Origin: Thermoclostridium sp.
Lineage (GTDB): Bacteria > Bacillota > Clostridia > DSM-8532
Direction: 5' to 3'
DNA length: 32,635 bases
NCBI GenBank assembly: GCA_017995215.1
Contig: JAGOJH010000030.1
Span: forward strand, 1 to 32,635
The notes under the pieces were generated by a model. That model ran no database searches and was not told the origin of the DNA. It saw nothing but the letters and a program-made list of their open reading frames with translations. Positions 24,252-31,892 of this stretch are shown here, piece by piece. How positions within the stretch are numbered: position 1 is the first letter of the stretch; each line of letters opens with the position of its first letter. A program made the translations under genes and the position numbers.

Positions 24252-24297
24252 CTGCCATTATCGTTTACGAATGTACCCCTTGTCCATAATGATCCTT

Positions 24298-24327
24298 TTC
24301 ATAAAAATCCGTCTGCTCGAATACAAT
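24298..24327 (+). promoter_or_regulatory. Candidate sigma-E promoter of bofA
   Basis: TTCATAAA (24298-24305), a 14-base spacer, AATACAAT (24320-24327). This compares with the sigma-E consensus GTCATATT-N14-CATACAAT; seven of eight -10 bases match. The start near 24334 leaves a leader of about 23 bases. bofA is a sigma-E gene in Bacillus. Confidence 0.6.
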
Positions 24328-24356
24328 GATAAGGGACAATCATGCGGAGGAACGAT

Positions 24357-24620
24357 ATGGATAAACTGCTGATACTGCTGGCATGGGTGGCGGGCATTCT
24401 GGTGGTGCTGGTTTTGGGCAGGAAACTGAAAATACCTCTGCAGTTTGCCTTAAAACTATTGCTGAACGGTCTTCTGGGCGGTGTTGTCATTTTGCTGATT
24501 AACTTTTTTGGACAATACATCGGCTTCTATATCTCCCTGAATGTTTTTTCCGCACTGATCGCGGGAGTACTGGGCCTTCCAGGCGTCATTGTGCTGGTTA
24601 TCCTGAAGTATTTACTGTAG
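24357..24620 (+). CDS. bofA: Pro-sigmaK processing inhibitor BofA
   Basis: A mother-cell membrane protein that holds the SpoIVFB protease inactive until forespore signals arrive, delaying sigma-K maturation. The 87-residue product has two or three hydrophobic segments (about 2-17, 28-48, 53-85) and the family motif ALKLLLNGLLGGVVILLIN, in which the conserved Asn is present. The start is ATG 24357 with GGAGG 6 bases upstream; an ATG at 24342 lies ahead of that site. It follows the yaaL-type gene with a 105-base gap that contains a sigma-E-like promoter, so it can be expressed separately. Confidence 0.92.
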   Translation: MDKLLILLAWVAGILVVLVLGRKLKIPLQFALKLLLNGLLGGVVILLINFFGQYIGFYISLNVFSALIAGVLGLPGVIVLVILKYLL

Positions 24621-24628
24621 TGAAATTA

Positions 24629-24676
24629 CCCCACCTGCACCTTCACAATCGTGAACTATGCTGTTTTAAGGTGGGG
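24629..24676 (+). terminator. Hairpin after bofA
   Basis: CCCCACCT pairs with AGGTGGGG over an internal region that itself contains TTCAC-AATC-GTGAA. No T tract follows. It is a likely transcript-end structure for bofA. Confidence 0.45.
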
Positions 24677-24694
24677 GTGTTATGTTTACCAGTA

Positions 24695-24721
24695 ATAATC
24701 AATATTTCCCCGGCATATAAT
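24695..24721 (+). promoter_or_regulatory. Candidate sigma-E promoter of the coat kinase
   Basis: ATA (24695-24697), a 16-base spacer, CATATAAT (24714-24721), which matches seven of eight bases of CATACAAT. The -10 would also suit sigma-A, but no TTGACA-like -35 is present. The leader would be about 115 bases. Confidence 0.45.
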
Positions 24722-24841
24722 GGTTGAGTAGACAGACTTACCGAGGCAATTACACAGACACTGACGGGCTTTGTCAATACAGGCTGTGGCATACCCTTGT
24801 ATCGTCATGCCTGGAATTTGGGGACAGGATGGTAAAAGTGT

Positions 24842-25825
24842 ATGCAAGAATCGAAAGGATTGATTGAAACCGGCTTTGGTATCCGCATTGCGGGTATTAA
24901 GCCTTATCGTGCGGGATATATTCTGGATACCAATGCCGGAAAGAAGTACATAAAGGCTTGTCAATATACGAAGGAACGTGTTCAATTCATCCATGCAGCA
25001 AAAACACATTTGATGACACACCATTTCACACAGATTGATCCTTACTGCCTGACCGTTGCAAAGCAGCCTTTTCTGGAGGCTGACGACGGCATCTATACCA
25101 TGGTGAGCCTGATTGAAGGCAGGGAATGTGAATTTGACGATGACCGGGATGTTGTACGGGCTACCGAAGCCCTGGCTCTGATGCATAAAGCCGGACATGG
25201 TTTTGTTTTTAAAGGCGGCGGACTGATTCCCAACAGCCTGGGCAAGCTGCCGGGATGCCTGAAAAAAAGGCTGGAGGATATCCGAAAGCTTAGAAGAAAG
25301 GCTGAAAAAGAAAGAAACGGTTTTGACTATCTGTTTATCGAGCATTTCAATGATTTTTACAGTATCGGTGAAAAGAGCCTTGAAACGCTGCTGGGCTCTC
25401 AATATAACAAACTGGTTGAGATGACCCAGAGGGAGGGCATGATATGCCATCATGATTATTCCTATCAAAATATTTTATTGAAGGGAGAAAAGACCACCAT
25501 CATCAATTTTGATTATTGCAACCTGGAACTGAAACTATATGACATTGTGAATATACTTCGAAGGAGAATGCGAAAATGCAACTGGGATATTCAAAAAGCA
25601 AGGTTGATTCTGGATACATATCGCAGGATTGAACCACTGGAGCGGGATGAAATGAAAGTGATGAAGAGCATGCTGCAATTCCCGCAGAAGTTCTGGAGGG
25701 TGATTAACCGCTATTATAACAGCAAGCGCTGCTGGGCACAGAAGAACTTCATCCAGATGCTTGAAGAGGTGGTCGGTGAGAAGGAATCACATTTGCAGTT
25801 CATGGATGAATTCGATAAGCTTTGA
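24842..25825 (+). CDS. CotS-family spore coat protein (kinase-like fold)
   Basis: A 327-residue protein of the CotS/YutH family, with an aminoglycoside-phosphotransferase-like kinase fold. Catalytic-loop motif: CHHDYSYQNIL (about 202-212), with catalytic-type Asp and Asn. Metal-binding motif: IINFDYCNLELKLYDI (about 220-235). The N-terminal lobe has the usual CQYTKERVQFI segment. Family members localise to the spore coat; enzyme activity is generally unproven. The start is ATG 24842 with a weak GGATGG upstream. A sigma-E-like promoter and the neighbouring bofA both fit expression in the mother cell. Confidence 0.87.
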   Translation: MQESKGLIETGFGIRIAGIKPYRAGYILDTNAGKKYIKACQYTKERVQFIHAAKTHLMTHHFTQIDPYCLTVAKQPFLEADDGIYTMVSLIEGRECEFDDDRDVVRATEALALMHKAGHGFVFKGGGLIPNSLGKLPGCLKKRLEDIRKLRRKAEKERNGFDYLFIEHFNDFYSIGEKSLETLLGSQYNKLVEMTQREGMICHHDYSYQNILLKGEKTTIINFDYCNLELKLYDIVNILRRRMRKCNWDIQKARLILDTYRRIEPLERDEMKVMKSMLQFPQKFWRVINRYYNSKRCWAQKNFIQMLEEVVGEKESHLQFMDEFDKL

Positions 25826-26305
25826 GGCAAAAAGGTAAAGATACCCTCACCTTCGCTCTCACTAAGGTGAGTAATGCAGCTTAGAGGTGGAGGACTTCCT
25901 GTTCGAAATTGTTAAATAACGAGGAATGGATGTGCCCCGCCCCACCTAACGTCTTTTGCCTTAGGCTAAAAAGCGTGTGCTGACGGGTACCAAAAACCTT
26001 AATCAGCTGGTAAAAAGAGCGGTCTCAGAAAGTACTGAGACTGCTTTTTTAGGTGCACGCGACCTTGTGAACGTTTCAGAAATAGAAACCGAATGCATGA
26101 AAAATGCTTTTGAGGAAATACTTATACGGTGAGTTGATTAAAAAACATCAAGGTTCATTTCGATATAGTCAGATTTCATATTGTGACAAATACCCCGTTA
26201 AAGTGCTGAAAATACTTGATAACAGAGATAGGCAAGAAAAACGGAGAAAACAAAAATAAAATTAACGAAATTTTATTATACGGAAATAAATACTGGATGA
26301 AATAC
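25826..26305. other. Gap between coat kinase and veg
   Basis: About 480 bases without a supported gene. It contains an 8-bp hairpin (CTCACCTT 25846-25853 with AAGGTGAG 25864-25871) and a strong terminator at 26018-26050, 190 bases after the kinase stop. The last part (26160-26305) is very A/T-rich and leads into the veg promoters, where it may act as an UP-type element. Confidence 0.4.
26018..26050 (+). terminator. Strong terminator 190 bases after the coat kinase
   Basis: An 11-bp stem AGCGGTCTCAG/CTGAGACTGCT (one G-T pair) around a 6-base loop, followed by six T. Either the kinase transcript has a long 3' end, or a short RNA ends here. Confidence 0.85.
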
Positions 26306-26334
26306 TTGACAGAATATTGGAACGCGAGTATAAT
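26306..26334 (+). promoter_or_regulatory. veg promoter 1
   Basis: TTGACA (26306-26311), a 17-base spacer, TATAAT (26329-26334): a perfect sigma-A consensus. It follows A/T-rich DNA. Confidence 0.85.
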
Positions 26335-26345
26335 AATTAATTTCA

Positions 26346-26375
26346 TTGACATGAGCATGAAATTTGTGGTATAAT
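26346..26375 (+). promoter_or_regulatory. veg promoter 2
   Basis: TTGACA (26346-26351), an 18-base spacer, TATAAT (26370-26375): a second perfect consensus, 40 bases after the first. The start would be near 26382, just ahead of the GAGGTG ribosome binding site of veg. Confidence 0.85.
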
Positions 26376-26403
26376 GTCAACGACAAAAGAAGAGGTGATT
26401 GGT

Positions 26404-26664
26404 ATGGTTGAGAAAAACACTCTGGTTCAAATCAAGAAGGAGATGGAGTCTTGCATCGGTAAAAGAATTCAGCTGAAAGCGAACAAAGGCAGAAAGAAAA
26501 CATTTGTCAAGGAAGGCATTCTGGAATGCACCTACCCCAGTATCTTTACCGTTCGCTTTGAAAACGATTTCAAGAATGTCCGAAAAGTATCCTACAGCTA
26601 TACCGATGTATTAACCAACACCGTTGAAATTAAAATTTGTGGCAACAGCAAAATGATCGTATAG
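26404..26664 (+). CDS. veg: Veg family protein
   Basis: An 86-residue protein homologous to Bacillus Veg, a small abundant protein linked to biofilm matrix gene control. Family core: KKEMESCIGKRIQLKANKGR, then ILECTYPSIFTVRF and KVSYSYTDVLTNTVEI, an SH3-like beta fold. The start is ATG 26404 with GAGGTG upstream; a frame extension to 26374 would overlap promoter 2. It precedes, at a distance, the SPOCS gene and ispE; veg-ispE linkage is also known in Bacillus (veg-sspF-ispE-purR). Two consensus promoters predict high expression. Confidence 0.93.
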   Translation: MVEKNTLVQIKKEMESCIGKRIQLKANKGRKKTFVKEGILECTYPSIFTVRFENDFKNVRKVSYSYTDVLTNTVEIKICGNSKMIV

Positions 26665-26726
26665 CACAAGCCACTCAATTTTAGTTGGCACCTTTATCCA
26701 GAAGGTTTGCAAATCCAGCGGATTCC

Positions 26727-26758
26727 AAAAACCCCGGCATATTGCCGGGGTTTTGATG
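26727..26758. terminator. Bidirectional terminator between veg and the SLH gene
   Basis: A 12-bp stem (AAAACCCCGGCA-type arm with TGCCGGGGTTTT) and a short loop. A T run follows on both strands (GGGGTTTTG on plus, GGGGTTTTTGG on minus), so it can end veg and the convergent SLH gene. Confidence 0.85.
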
Positions 26759-26812
26759 ATTTCATTTCTTTAAGGGTTCTATTTACTCCGGGGGCAGGTT
26801 CCTATGTAAACT

Positions 26813-28063
26813 TCATTCCTTGAAAAAGGCCTGGCCATCGATCGGATAAGTGCCGTCAAAGCCGCCGTAGAAATCTTCGGTGGTATAGGTGTTTTCCATA
26901 AAGGATATCGTAAATTTCCCTCCGCTTTTTTGTTCCAGGGTTTGAATTTCACAGGTGAGGGTGAGACGCCGGATGTTTTCCCTGTTTGTATACAGTGAAA
27001 CGTCAAAAGTGTTTCCCTGCGACGAGAGCCTGTATTCGGGCTGTTCCTCCTGACCATTGGTGTAGGTACCCCCATAGAAGCCTCTGTCATCAGGCTTGTA
27101 CGCCCCACAATCAATGCTGAAGGACCAGGTATATCCTTCGGGAAGCTGCGGGATATACCCCCGCATTCTGACTTTCCCGTCAAACTCATAGAAAGCCAGG
27201 GATTTCAGCGCGACATCCACAAATTCCTCTGCCTTCAAAATAGACATGACCCCTGCTGAATTGCGGATATAATCAAGGGTTGGGTCGATTCGTATTCCTT
27301 CCACCTCAATCAACCCCTTTTCCAGGTTCTTCGGTTCCGGCCTGTTCAGGTCGTTAACGGGAACGGGCGTCGGGCTGGGATTTGCAGCGGTGCTAATCGT
27401 AAAAACCTTTCTGGAGCCGGCATCGATCAATCGGCGGATCACCGATACGGCCTCGGCCCGGGTAAGCTGGTTGTGGGGCTTGAACTCACCGTCCGGGTAG
27501 CCTGACAGAACCCCGAGGTCGTAGCACTTGATTACATTGGATTTTGCATCGCTGGAAATATTGCGGTAATCGACAATCAGGGCACTGATCAAGAGTGGAT
27601 CCCGATATGCTTTTTCTTCCGGAATCAGCTCGAGGGCCCTGCCTGCCAGCAGAGCCATACTTTCCCTGGTGATTGGCTTTTTATAGGCTTCGAATGCTCC
27701 GCCGGTGCCTGTGCTTGCCAGAAACCCGTCCGTTTGGCGGATATAGCCCTTTTCCAGCGCTTTGAGAATATAGGCGGAAGCCCAGTATTCGCCGGCTGGT
27801 TCAACCTTATCCCCCATTGCGGTAACAATCAGCTTAATAAACATATCTACAGTCAAGGTTCCCTCCGGTTTAAAGGTGCCATCGGGATAACCTGAAAAAA
27901 TGTGTGACGAATGGTCCAGAAGATAGTGCAGATCCTCCTGGTACCATGCGGTTGCCGGCACATCGGAGAAGGGAACGGGTTGTGCTGCCCTCACGGTGAT
28001 GTTTCCGGAAAACAGCATGATAACAAGCATCAGCCTTATAAGGCTTTTTTTCATTCTTCGCAT
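26813..28063 (-). CDS. SLH-domain surface protein with unknown C-terminal domain
   Basis: A 416-residue exported protein. The start is ATG 28061-28063 with GGGGG 7 bases upstream, giving a signal peptide (MRRMKKSLIRLML ..., cleavage near VRA-AQ). Three SLH motifs: about 31-85 (FSDVPATAWYQEDLHYLLD, GYPDGTFKPEGTLTVDMF), about 92-145 (ASAYILKALEKGYI, PITRESMALLAG) and about 165-213 (KCYDLGVLSGYPDGEFKP, LTRAEAVSVI). A Pro/Thr linker (about 228-247) leads to a C-terminal part of about 170 residues, rich in Tyr, Gly and Thr, that I do not recognise and that may be a beta-rich binding domain. The gene sits between veg and the SPOCS gene on the opposite strand. Confidence 0.87.
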   Translation of the reverse strand: MRRMKKSLIRLMLVIMLFSGNITVRAAQPVPFSDVPATAWYQEDLHYLLDHSSHIFSGYPDGTFKPEGTLTVDMFIKLIVTAMGDKVEPAGEYWASAYILKALEKGYIRQTDGFLASTGTGGAFEAYKKPITRESMALLAGRALELIPEEKAYRDPLLISALIVDYRNISSDAKSNVIKCYDLGVLSGYPDGEFKPHNQLTRAEAVSVIRRLIDAGSRKVFTISTAANPSPTPVPVNDLNRPEPKNLEKGLIEVEGIRIDPTLDYIRNSAGVMSILKAEEFVDVALKSLAFYEFDGKVRMRGYIPQLPEGYTWSFSIDCGAYKPDDRGFYGGTYTNGQEEQPEYRLSSQGNTFDVSLYTNRENIRRLTLTCEIQTLEQKSGGKFTISFMENTYTTEDFYGGFDGTYPIDGQAFFKE

Positions 28064-28273
28064 GATCGTACCCCCATTGGAAAAGGCTTCATTTATCGAA
28101 CTGCTTTTCAGAGCGCTGTTTAAAATCAAACTCATGGACACCCCTATCGAAGCCCATCGCGTACTCAGCTTCGCAAAAACGTTTTCTGTTCGGCTTGTGC
28201 TGCAGTTCACTCTTAATACGTATACTATATCGCATAAGTCGGATTACGGTAAAGAATCATTTTTATCTCACCA

Positions 28274-28303
28274 GTCATATTACGCGGACAACATCCATAT
28301 ATA
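28274..28303 (+). promoter_or_regulatory. Candidate sigma-E promoter of the SPOCS gene
   Basis: GTCATATT (28274-28281) matches the sigma-E -35 consensus at every base. A 14-base spacer leads to CATATATA (28296-28303), a partial match to CATACAAT. The start near 28310 leaves a leader of about 30 bases. Confidence 0.6.
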
Positions 28304-28340
28304 TATTACAAAAATGTATTTTGCCTTGAGGGGGATTTGT

Positions 28341-29879
28341 ATGGCAGTTGAATTGATAAAGAAACCCATTCGTGTTTTTCAAACCATTGACGAGCAGCAA
28401 AAGGAAGAGCTGATGGAAACCGGAATGATAGTGCCCGACAGCAAACCCGATGTCCTGGATGTTCTTGTGGTGGATGCAGAGGTTATCGTAAAAACCAGGG
28501 AAAAGACAGGAAAGGTCATGGAAATAGGCGGAGAGATCTGTTATCAGGTGATCTATCGGGCTGATAACCAGGAACAGACCCTGGAAGCCATCAACGCAAA
28601 AGCCCCCTGGTCCATCTCCTGCAACTACCCTGCCCGGGAGGAAGATATCCATACGCTCGTAAAAAGCAATGTTGAGCATTCCAATGTTGATGTGATCAAT
28701 GGCAGGAAGCTGAGTGCAAAGTCAGTTGTCACGCTGAATGTGAAATACCTGGCCGGAAAGAACATCGATGCAGGTGAAATGATACAGGGCGAGAATGTTT
28801 ATCAGAAAACCGATCAGCAGGAAATCGCAATGCTGGAGGATATGGGTGAGAGAACCGTAAACATCGCCGAAACAATGGACCTTCCGGAAGGGAAGCCTGC
28901 CATGGGGGAAATCTTATTAAACCATGCGGCAATAAAAGATGTTAAGGTGAACGACAACATGAACATGGAAGGAACGCTGGAGGTGGATTATCTGTACCGT
29001 GCTGAGAATGACAGCAGCCGTATGGAGAACATCCATATGGAAATTCCTGTTCAAAAAAATCTTGATGTAGAAAATTATCGTTACGATAACGCATCTGTCA
29101 ATGCCGTGGTCAAATCTGTCAACATGAGGCCTGATGAGGATATGGACGGCATTCTTACAAGGGTAAGAATGGATGCCGAGATAGGCGTGGATTACTCCCT
29201 GTACTCGAGGGATAATGTTCATGTGTTAAAGGACGCATATTGCCTGGATTATGACTTTGAACTGGAAAAGAAGCCTGTGACGGTAGGTGTTGAAGAAAAC
29301 GATATTCGAGAAAACATTCAGGTGAACGGTAATCTGCCGATGGATACCGCAGGAGACACTCTGGAAGAGGTTGTCAGCCTGACAGCTAAACCCCGGCTTC
29401 TTTCAACCTCTAATGGAGCTGGAGCCATTGAGATTAACGGCTGCCTGGATATCTGCGTGCTGTACGCGACAGGTATGGATATGAGGGTTCTTAGAGGTGA
29501 GAACCGTGAAATTCCTTTCACCCACAGGCTCACATTGTCTGAACCCGAGACTGCCTATGAAAGCGATGTGACGCTTTCACCCGGTCAAAACAGCTATGAG
29601 ATCGTCTCGGATACAGAGCTGGCTGTAAAGGCTCAAATCGTTGCCAGGGTTCATTTATCAAGGAAACAGCAGCTCGATGTTGTAACGGGGGTAAAGGGAA
29701 TAAAGCCTGCTGAAAGGAAGGAGAACCCGCCGCTGCTGATCTATTACGCACAGCAGGGAGAGAACCTTTGGAACATTGCCAGGAAGTACCGGGTTCCTGT
29801 TCAGAAAATTCTGAACGATAATGGGATGACCGAGGAGATTGAACCGGCTGCAGGGCAAAAGATTCTGTTAATTGGCTAA
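28341..29879 (+). CDS. SPOCS (DUF3794) and LysM protein
   Basis: A 512-residue protein. It has three stretches with the SPOCS/DUF3794 pattern, beginning at about 10, 160 and 320 (first: MIVPDSKPDVLDVLVVDAEV; the third ends in ELAVKAQIVARVHL). A C-terminal LysM peptidoglycan-binding domain follows at about 466-511 (YAQQGENLWNIARKYRVPVQ). Proteins of this plan are conserved in clostridial spore-formers and related to SpoVID/SafA-type coat morphogenesis proteins. The start is ATG 28341 with GGGGG upstream; no stop lies upstream in frame until 27996, but that extension has no ribosome binding site and overlaps the SLH gene. ispE follows after a terminator. No signal peptide is seen, which fits assembly on the mother-cell side. 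Confidence 0.88.
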   Translation: MAVELIKKPIRVFQTIDEQQKEELMETGMIVPDSKPDVLDVLVVDAEVIVKTREKTGKVMEIGGEICYQVIYRADNQEQTLEAINAKAPWSISCNYPAREEDIHTLVKSNVEHSNVDVINGRKLSAKSVVTLNVKYLAGKNIDAGEMIQGENVYQKTDQQEIAMLEDMGERTVNIAETMDLPEGKPAMGEILLNHAAIKDVKVNDNMNMEGTLEVDYLYRAENDSSRMENIHMEIPVQKNLDVENYRYDNASVNAVVKSVNMRPDEDMDGILTRVRMDAEIGVDYSLYSRDNVHVLKDAYCLDYDFELEKKPVTVGVEENDIRENIQVNGNLPMDTAGDTLEEVVSLTAKPRLLSTSNGAGAIEINGCLDICVLYATGMDMRVLRGENREIPFTHRLTLSEPETAYESDVTLSPGQNSYEIVSDTELAVKAQIVARVHLSRKQQLDVVTGVKGIKPAERKENPPLLIYYAQQGENLWNIARKYRVPVQKILNDNGMTEEIEPAAGQKILLIG

Positions 29880-29911
29880 GTTGAATAGATGGAACAGGCT
29901 ATGTTTCATTT

Positions 29912-29946
29912 ACAGACAGGGAGATATTTCCCTGTCTGTTTTTTTG
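29912..29946 (+). terminator. Terminator of the SPOCS gene
   Basis: An 11-bp perfect stem ACAGACAGGGA/TCCCTGTCTGT with a 6-base loop, followed by seven T. A classic intrinsic terminator. Confidence 0.9.
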
Positions 29947-30050
29947 ATTGAGGTTTACAACGTGAGTACAACCTTTGCCCAAAGTTCATTACGGAATGTA
30001 CATTTTTATTGATCTGTTATAACTGAAGCGTGCAATTTATAAGGTCTTTA

Positions 30051-30079
30051 TTGCACTTTCCATGTATTTTGTATATAAT
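30051..30079 (+). promoter_or_regulatory. Sigma-A promoter of ispE-gntR
   Basis: TTGCAC (30051-30056), a 17-base spacer, TATAAT (30074-30079). The start would be near 30086, 37 bases before ispE. Confidence 0.7.
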
Positions 30080-30122
30080 AACATCAGTAAATTCTGCACA
30101 AGCGAGAAACGGGGATACAACT

Positions 30123-30971
30123 GTGAAATTTTTAACCATGTCGGCCCCTGCAAAAATTAATTTATCGCTGGACATCACGGGAAAACTCGACAACGGGTAC
30201 CATAGCCTTGAGATGATCCTCCAGACCATTTCTCTGAAGGACGAGATATCTCTGGAGAAACAGAACGAGAGCATTGCTATTGAATGCAATCACCCGTTTG
30301 TTCCGCTGGATGACAGAAATATTTGTAGCAGGGCCGCCAGGGCCTTTTTCCTTAAAACCGGGATACAGGGCGGGGTTAAAATAAGGATCGATAAGAAAAT
30401 ACCCATCGGGGCGGGCCTTGCGGGCGGAAGCACCAATGCCGCCGCCACGCTGAAAGGGCTGAATGCCTTATACGATGTCGGCCTTTCCGGCGAAGATCTG
30501 ATAGAGCTGGGGCTGCAATGCGGTGCGGATGTCCCTTTCTGCCTTGCTGGCGGAACATGTCTGGCAAGGGGCATAGGGGAAAAGCTTACGCCATTGCCGG
30601 CTTTGCGCGGTTTGCATGCCGTATTGATCATGCCGGATTTCTCTGTTTCCACGGCATGGGTTTACCAGAATTACCGAATGGACGACCCTGTACGGCATCC
30701 GAACACTCAGGCTATCGTGGCGGCTATCCGTCAGGGGGACATTGCACGGGTTGCACGAGAGATGAAAAATGTTCTGGAGTCTGTAACAGCGGTGAAATAC
30801 CCCGAGATCGAAGGGATCAAGCGTGATTTGAAAAACAGGGGGGCGTTGGGCAGCATGATGAGCGGCAGCGGGCCTTCGGTTTTCGGGCTGTTCAGCGACG
30901 CGGAGCAGGCTCAGCGAGCCTTTTCAATCCTGCAAAATCAATATGAAAATATTTGGCTCGTAACAACCTAA
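30123..30971 (+). CDS. ispE: 4-diphosphocytidyl-2-C-methyl-D-erythritol kinase IspE
   Basis: Phosphorylates CDP-methylerythritol with ATP in the non-mevalonate (MEP) isoprenoid pathway. The 282-residue protein is a GHMP kinase: substrate-side motif APAKINLSLD (about 8-17, Lys11), NGYHSLEMIL (24-33), glycine-rich ATP loop PIGAGLAGGSTNAAATL (about 94-110), catalytic-type Asp136 in CGADVPF and C-terminal GSGPSVFG. The start is GTG 30123, because GGGG lies 8 bases upstream and an ATG at 30138 would cut into the domain edge. The GntR gene follows 15 bases later, as one operon. Confidence 0.96.
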   Translation: MKFLTMSAPAKINLSLDITGKLDNGYHSLEMILQTISLKDEISLEKQNESIAIECNHPFVPLDDRNICSRAARAFFLKTGIQGGVKIRIDKKIPIGAGLAGGSTNAAATLKGLNALYDVGLSGEDLIELGLQCGADVPFCLAGGTCLARGIGEKLTPLPALRGLHAVLIMPDFSVSTAWVYQNYRMDDPVRHPNTQAIVAAIRQGDIARVAREMKNVLESVTAVKYPEIEGIKRDLKNRGALGSMMSGSGPSVFGLFSDAEQAQRAFSILQNQYENIWLVTT

Positions 30972-30986
30972 TGAAAAGGAGCTACT

Positions 30987-31670
30987 ATGGCAAAACTGTC
31001 AAAGATAAAAATGGATGATTACATGCCCCTGCGCGACGTTATTTTCAATACGCTGCGAGATGCAATTGTTTCCGGGGATCTGAAACCCGGTGAGCGGTTA
31101 ATGGAGGTTGCTCTGGCAGAGAAAATGGGCGTAAGCAGAACACCGGTCCGGGAAGCCGTCAGAAGGCTTGAGGTGGAAGGTCTGGTGACCATGACCCCCA
31201 GGAAGGGAACCCACGTAGCCGAGCTGTCCGTAAAGGATATCATGGATGTTCTGGAGGTCCGTGCAGCCCTTGACAAGCTTGCAACAGAGCTGGCTGCCAG
31301 CCGGGTCCGCCAGGACAGCATACGCCAGCTGGAGTCCATCCATAAGCAGTACATTGCCCACCTGCAAAAGGAGAACCTTCAGGGCGCAATTAAAAAGGAT
31401 GTAGAGTTCCACGACATCATCTATCAGGCATCCGGTAACAACAAGCTGATGAATGTGGCAGCGAACCTGCGCGAGCAGGTATACAGGTTCCGCGTGCTGT
31501 ATATGCGGGATTTCTCCAATGCCGAGGATGTTTTAAAAGAGCATGAGCAGATTCTGAAGTCATTGTCTGAAAGAGATTCTCAAATGGCCGGTCGCCTCGC
31601 GCAGGAGCATATCGTTCACCAGCAGCAAACCATTATTCAGCGGGTTGAAAAACAGGCTGGAACCCATTGA
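30987..31670 (+). CDS. GntR-family regulator, FCD (FadR-type) subfamily
   Basis: A 227-residue transcription factor. The N-terminal winged helix-turn-helix (about 14-78) shows LRDAIVSGDLKPGERLMEVALAEKMGVSRTPVREAVRRLE in the usual GntR pattern. The all-helical FCD effector domain (about 85-215) keeps likely metal ligands: Asp and His in DVEFHDIIY, His in LKEHEQIL, His in AQEHIVHQ. Ligands are typically organic acids or sugar acids; the effector cannot be told. The start is ATG 30987 with AGGAG upstream. It is co-transcribed with ispE, an arrangement found in other Clostridia, so regulation of the MEP pathway is possible but unproven. Confidence 0.93.
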   Translation: MAKLSKIKMDDYMPLRDVIFNTLRDAIVSGDLKPGERLMEVALAEKMGVSRTPVREAVRRLEVEGLVTMTPRKGTHVAELSVKDIMDVLEVRAALDKLATELAASRVRQDSIRQLESIHKQYIAHLQKENLQGAIKKDVEFHDIIYQASGNNKLMNVAANLREQVYRFRVLYMRDFSNAEDVLKEHEQILKSLSERDSQMAGRLAQEHIVHQQQTIIQRVEKQAGTH

Positions 31671-31690
31671 ATGTACAGTAAATTCAAGCC

Positions 31691-31719
31691 TTGTTTTTTG
31701 CAGATGAATATGATAAAAT
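31691..31719 (+). promoter_or_regulatory. Sigma-A promoter of rpsF-ssb
   Basis: TTGTTT (31691-31696), a 17-base spacer, TAAAAT (31714-31719) with an extended TG one base before the -10. The start near 31726 gives a long leader of about 165 bases. Confidence 0.6.
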
Positions 31720-31725
31720 CTACAT

Positions 31726-31892
31726 TGCTGTCACAGCAGGCATGGGCGGCCAGTCAGGTCGCATGGGCGATCAGCCCCGTCAGGTCCATACAGCAGAAAG
31801 CTTTTGCTGGCGATCGACAGGTGTTTTGCTGCGCTTTGCCTGAAATCCTTGCTCCGTAAGGGGCCATAGTCCAGAAGGAGGTGAATGAATCA
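31726..31892 (+). other. Long rpsF leader
   Basis: About 165 untranslated bases between the predicted start and rpsF, GC-rich with repeated CAGTCAGGTC / CCGTCAGGTCC segments near 31750-31795 that could fold. rpsF leaders in many bacteria hold a binding site for the S6:S18 complex, so an autoregulatory structure is possible. I cannot confirm its conserved motif by eye. A frame from ATG 31671 has no ribosome binding site. Confidence 0.35.

Noticed and set aside
27996-28340. 115-codon upstream extension of the SPOCS gene
   Set aside because: It overlaps the oppositely oriented SLH gene start and the sigma-E-like promoter and lacks a ribosome binding site; ATG 28341 has GGGGG upstream and begins the conserved domain.
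31671-31859. 62-codon frame directly after the GntR gene
   Set aside because: It covers the rpsF promoter and leader, has no ribosome binding site, and begins immediately after the GntR stop by chance.
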